From contig NZ_MCIF01000002.1 of assembly GCF_003268475.1 (NCBI RefSeq), positions 450,015-514,014 of the forward strand: a DNA stretch of 64,000 bases. Reading direction: 5' to 3'. Positions 62,619 through 64,000 of this stretch are shown here, piece after piece (the first letter of the stretch is position 1; every line of letters begins with the position of its first letter). Position numbers and translations under genes: made by a program. Under the pieces are notes generated by a model that was not told the DNA's origin, made no database searches, and saw only the letters and a program-made list of their open reading frames with translations. The stretch is from Thermogemmatispora tikiterensis (GTDB lineage: Bacteria > Chloroflexota > Ktedonobacteria > Ktedonobacterales > Ktedonobacteraceae).

Positions 62619-62621
62619 TGG

Positions 62622-62650
62622 ATTATATCACAAGATCTACCGAATGTTAG
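62622..62650 (-). promoter_or_regulatory. Promoter of the methyltransferase-HerA operon
   Basis: On the minus strand CTAACA at 62650-62645 (four of six -35 matches) and a perfect TATAAT at 62627-62622 are spaced by 17 bases. Predicted start is near 62614, about 155 bases before the methyltransferase ATG. Confidence 0.55.
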
Positions 62651-63103
62651 ACTGGCCTCGTTGCTTTTGTCCTATCCTCATACTGAATGTCAAGTGTTCT
62701 TCTCTATCTCACTATGCCTGTCTCTCCGGTGGTGAGGGCGCGTAAGGCTGTTCACTCGCTAGTGATCCCCAAAGGGGTATCCCCTCGCTCCCTCCTCCAC
62801 GAGAGTGCCAGTGAAAGGCTCAAGTGTCCTGGGTGAGATAGGGAAGAAGGAGACTGGCTAGTCGCCCTCCAGCTTCTGGATGAGCGGAGAATCTGCCAAA
62901 CATTCTGCATGATTTCCCAAGCTTGGGTGACCGCGAAGGGTTTTATACTGTCTTCTAGCTCTAGCAGGCGCAGCTCTTGTTTTCCTGAGCAGCAGAGTGC
63001 TCCCCTTGATGTCTGGCCTGCTGCCTGCAAGAGATCAAGGATGGTTAGCTTGCAGCTAACCACTCTCTTCAGCACTGATAATCAAAAAGGAGGCTTTGAT
63101 CCT
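62651..63103. other. Intergenic region between divergent genes
   Basis: About 450 bases. A minus-strand frame here is short and has no motif. It probably holds the promoter of the dehydrogenase gene; AAAGGAGG is visible just before its start. Confidence 0.4.
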
Positions 63104-63886
63104 ATGACCGCCCCTGAACATGAAGGTCAGAAGCGCCACTTTGCCGGCAAAGTGGCCTTCGTCACTGGGGCCGCCAGTGGCATTGGGCGGGCGGCGGCTC
63201 TGGCCTTTGCGCGCGAGGGAGCAGGTGTCGCCGTTGCCGATATCTCCCTGGAGGGCAGCCAGGAGACAGCGCGACTCATCACAGAGGAAGGGGGGCAGGC
63301 CCTGGCCCTCAAATGTGACGTCACCCGGTCCGTGGACGTCAAGGCTGCCCTGGACAAAACTGTCGAAACCTTTGGGCGGCTGGACTATGCATTCAATAAT
63401 GCTGGTATTGAGCAGGCTACGGCAGCCTTGGCCGACATCCCAGAAGAGGAATGGGAGCGTGTTCTCAGCGTCAATCTGCGAGGCGTCTTTCTCTGCATGA
63501 AGTATGAAATCCCGTTGCTGCTCCAATATGGAGGTGGCGTCATTGTAAATACCTCCTCGGGAGCGGGCGTCAAAGCCTTTCCGGGGGGAGCCGCGTACAG
63601 CGCCGCCAAGCACGGCGTCGTTGGCCTCACGAAGGTGGCGGCTCTCGACTATGCGCGCTCGAATATCCGGGTCAATGCCGTCTGTCCGGGAATCGTCGAT
63701 ACTCCCATGAGGCTGCGGGTCTTCGGCGATACTCCCGAGGAGCGGGCCAGGGTCCTCGCCCAGGAGCCGATCGGACGGATGGGTACGCCCGAAGAAATCG
63801 CTGCTGCGGTGATCTGGCTCTGCTCGGAGGCTGCTGCCTTTGTCACAGGTCACGCCCTGGTTGTCGATGGCGGCCAAACGCTCTAG
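63104..63886 (+). CDS. Short-chain dehydrogenase/reductase (classical SDR)
   Basis: The 260-residue product has the NAD(P) loop VTGAASGIGRA (residues about 18-28), NNAG near 95, and the catalytic NTSSGAG...YSAAKHG with Tyr-x3-Lys near residues 160-170, plus the C-terminal VVDGGQTL. This is the classical oxidoreductase SDR resembling glucose 1-dehydrogenase or 3-oxoacyl-ACP reductases. The ATG at 63104 has AAAGGAGG about ten bases upstream, so the longer frame to 62909 is discarded. No neighbour indicates the substrate. An aspartate at the end of the second strand (VAVADIS) suggests NAD preference. Confidence 0.9.
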   Translation: MTAPEHEGQKRHFAGKVAFVTGAASGIGRAAALAFAREGAGVAVADISLEGSQETARLITEEGGQALALKCDVTRSVDVKAALDKTVETFGRLDYAFNNAGIEQATAALADIPEEEWERVLSVNLRGVFLCMKYEIPLLLQYGGGVIVNTSSGAGVKAFPGGAAYSAAKHGVVGLTKVAALDYARSNIRVNAVCPGIVDTPMRLRVFGDTPEERARVLAQEPIGRMGTPEEIAAAVIWLCSEAAAFVTGHALVVDGGQTL

Positions 63887-64000
63887 CGACCACAAGGGAG
63901 TCTAGCCCTCGCCGCTGCCAGCGCTTGAAATGCAAGACCACTAACCAGATGATCAGTAAAGCGTCTCCTTCGGTACCTGAGAGAAGGAAAGGTAGAGGCA

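Noticed and set aside
1..64000. CRISPR arrays, tRNA genes, IS elements
   Set aside because: No regular short repeats with spacers, no T-arm-like GGTTCRANYCC with acceptor pairing, and no transposase frame was found by reading.

Overview
This window looks like chromosomal DNA of a GC-rich, spore-forming-type Chloroflexota bacterium of the class Ktedonobacteria, possibly close to Thermogemmatispora. That is an inference from gene content: a kumamolisin-like S53 protease without a signal peptide, very large LuxR-family ATPase regulators, a helix-turn-helix protein with a TPR-like tail, many SAM methyltransferases, and several decayed gene remnants. I saw no rRNA, tRNA, CRISPR array, phage genes or intact insertion sequence.

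Left arm (0-6.4 kb, + strand): behind a good TTGACA-N17-TATACT promoter lies a compact operon of a split UxaA/SuyAB-type lyase, an aldehyde dehydrogenase, a D-2-hydroxyacid dehydrogenase, an Ldh2-type dehydrogenase and a GntR/FCD repressor. Together they match an enzyme set for sulfolactaldehyde -> (S)-sulfolactate -> sulfopyruvate -> (R)-sulfolactate -> pyruvate + sulfite. 6.5-11.1 kb (- strand) is an operon of a ureohydrolase resembling guanidine hydrolase, a metallophosphoesterase, an APC permease and a nucleotidyltransferase-like protein. 12.2-19 kb holds single genes: NYN-OST-HTH protein, membrane protein, zinc alcohol dehydrogenase, S53 protease, YcgL/RlaP-type nucleotidyltransferase.

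19.5-27.8 kb (- strand) is an alpha-glucan uptake operon: MarR regulator, cytoplasmic GH13 enzyme, maltodextrin-type binding lipoprotein, two permeases, and a secreted five-domain CGTase-like enzyme whose conserved region-IV His is replaced by Gln. No transporter ATPase is present. 28-36 kb is a mixed region with truncated or frameshifted genes (LuxR N-terminus, DNA methyltransferase N-terminus, BAAT-type thioesterase, SAM methyltransferase) around a DUF1028 gene and a 1005-residue LuxR-type ATPase. 36.6-40.1 kb is an ABC ATPase plus an FtsX-type permease split by one in-frame amber codon.

40.5-49.2 kb (- strand) is an uncharacterised module: two SAM methyltransferases, a Nudix protein, a small helix-turn-helix protein, two unlike P-loop ATPases, and a separate XRE-TPR regulator with its own terminator. 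49.2-54.5 kb is sparse and contains remnants (response regulator, MFS), a coiled-coil membrane protein, a VOC protein, and an ECF sigma gene also split by one amber codon. A third related methyltransferase follows.

55.9-62.5 kb (- strand) is the most interesting region: a six-gene operon of DNA methyltransferase, sigma-like factor, small HTH-like protein, ImmA/IrrE metallopeptidase, NurA nuclease and HerA ATPase, behind a promoter whose start point overlaps a perfect 18-bp palindrome. It looks like a regulated genome-defence or repair system of a composition I do not recognise as described. A short-chain dehydrogenase closes the window.
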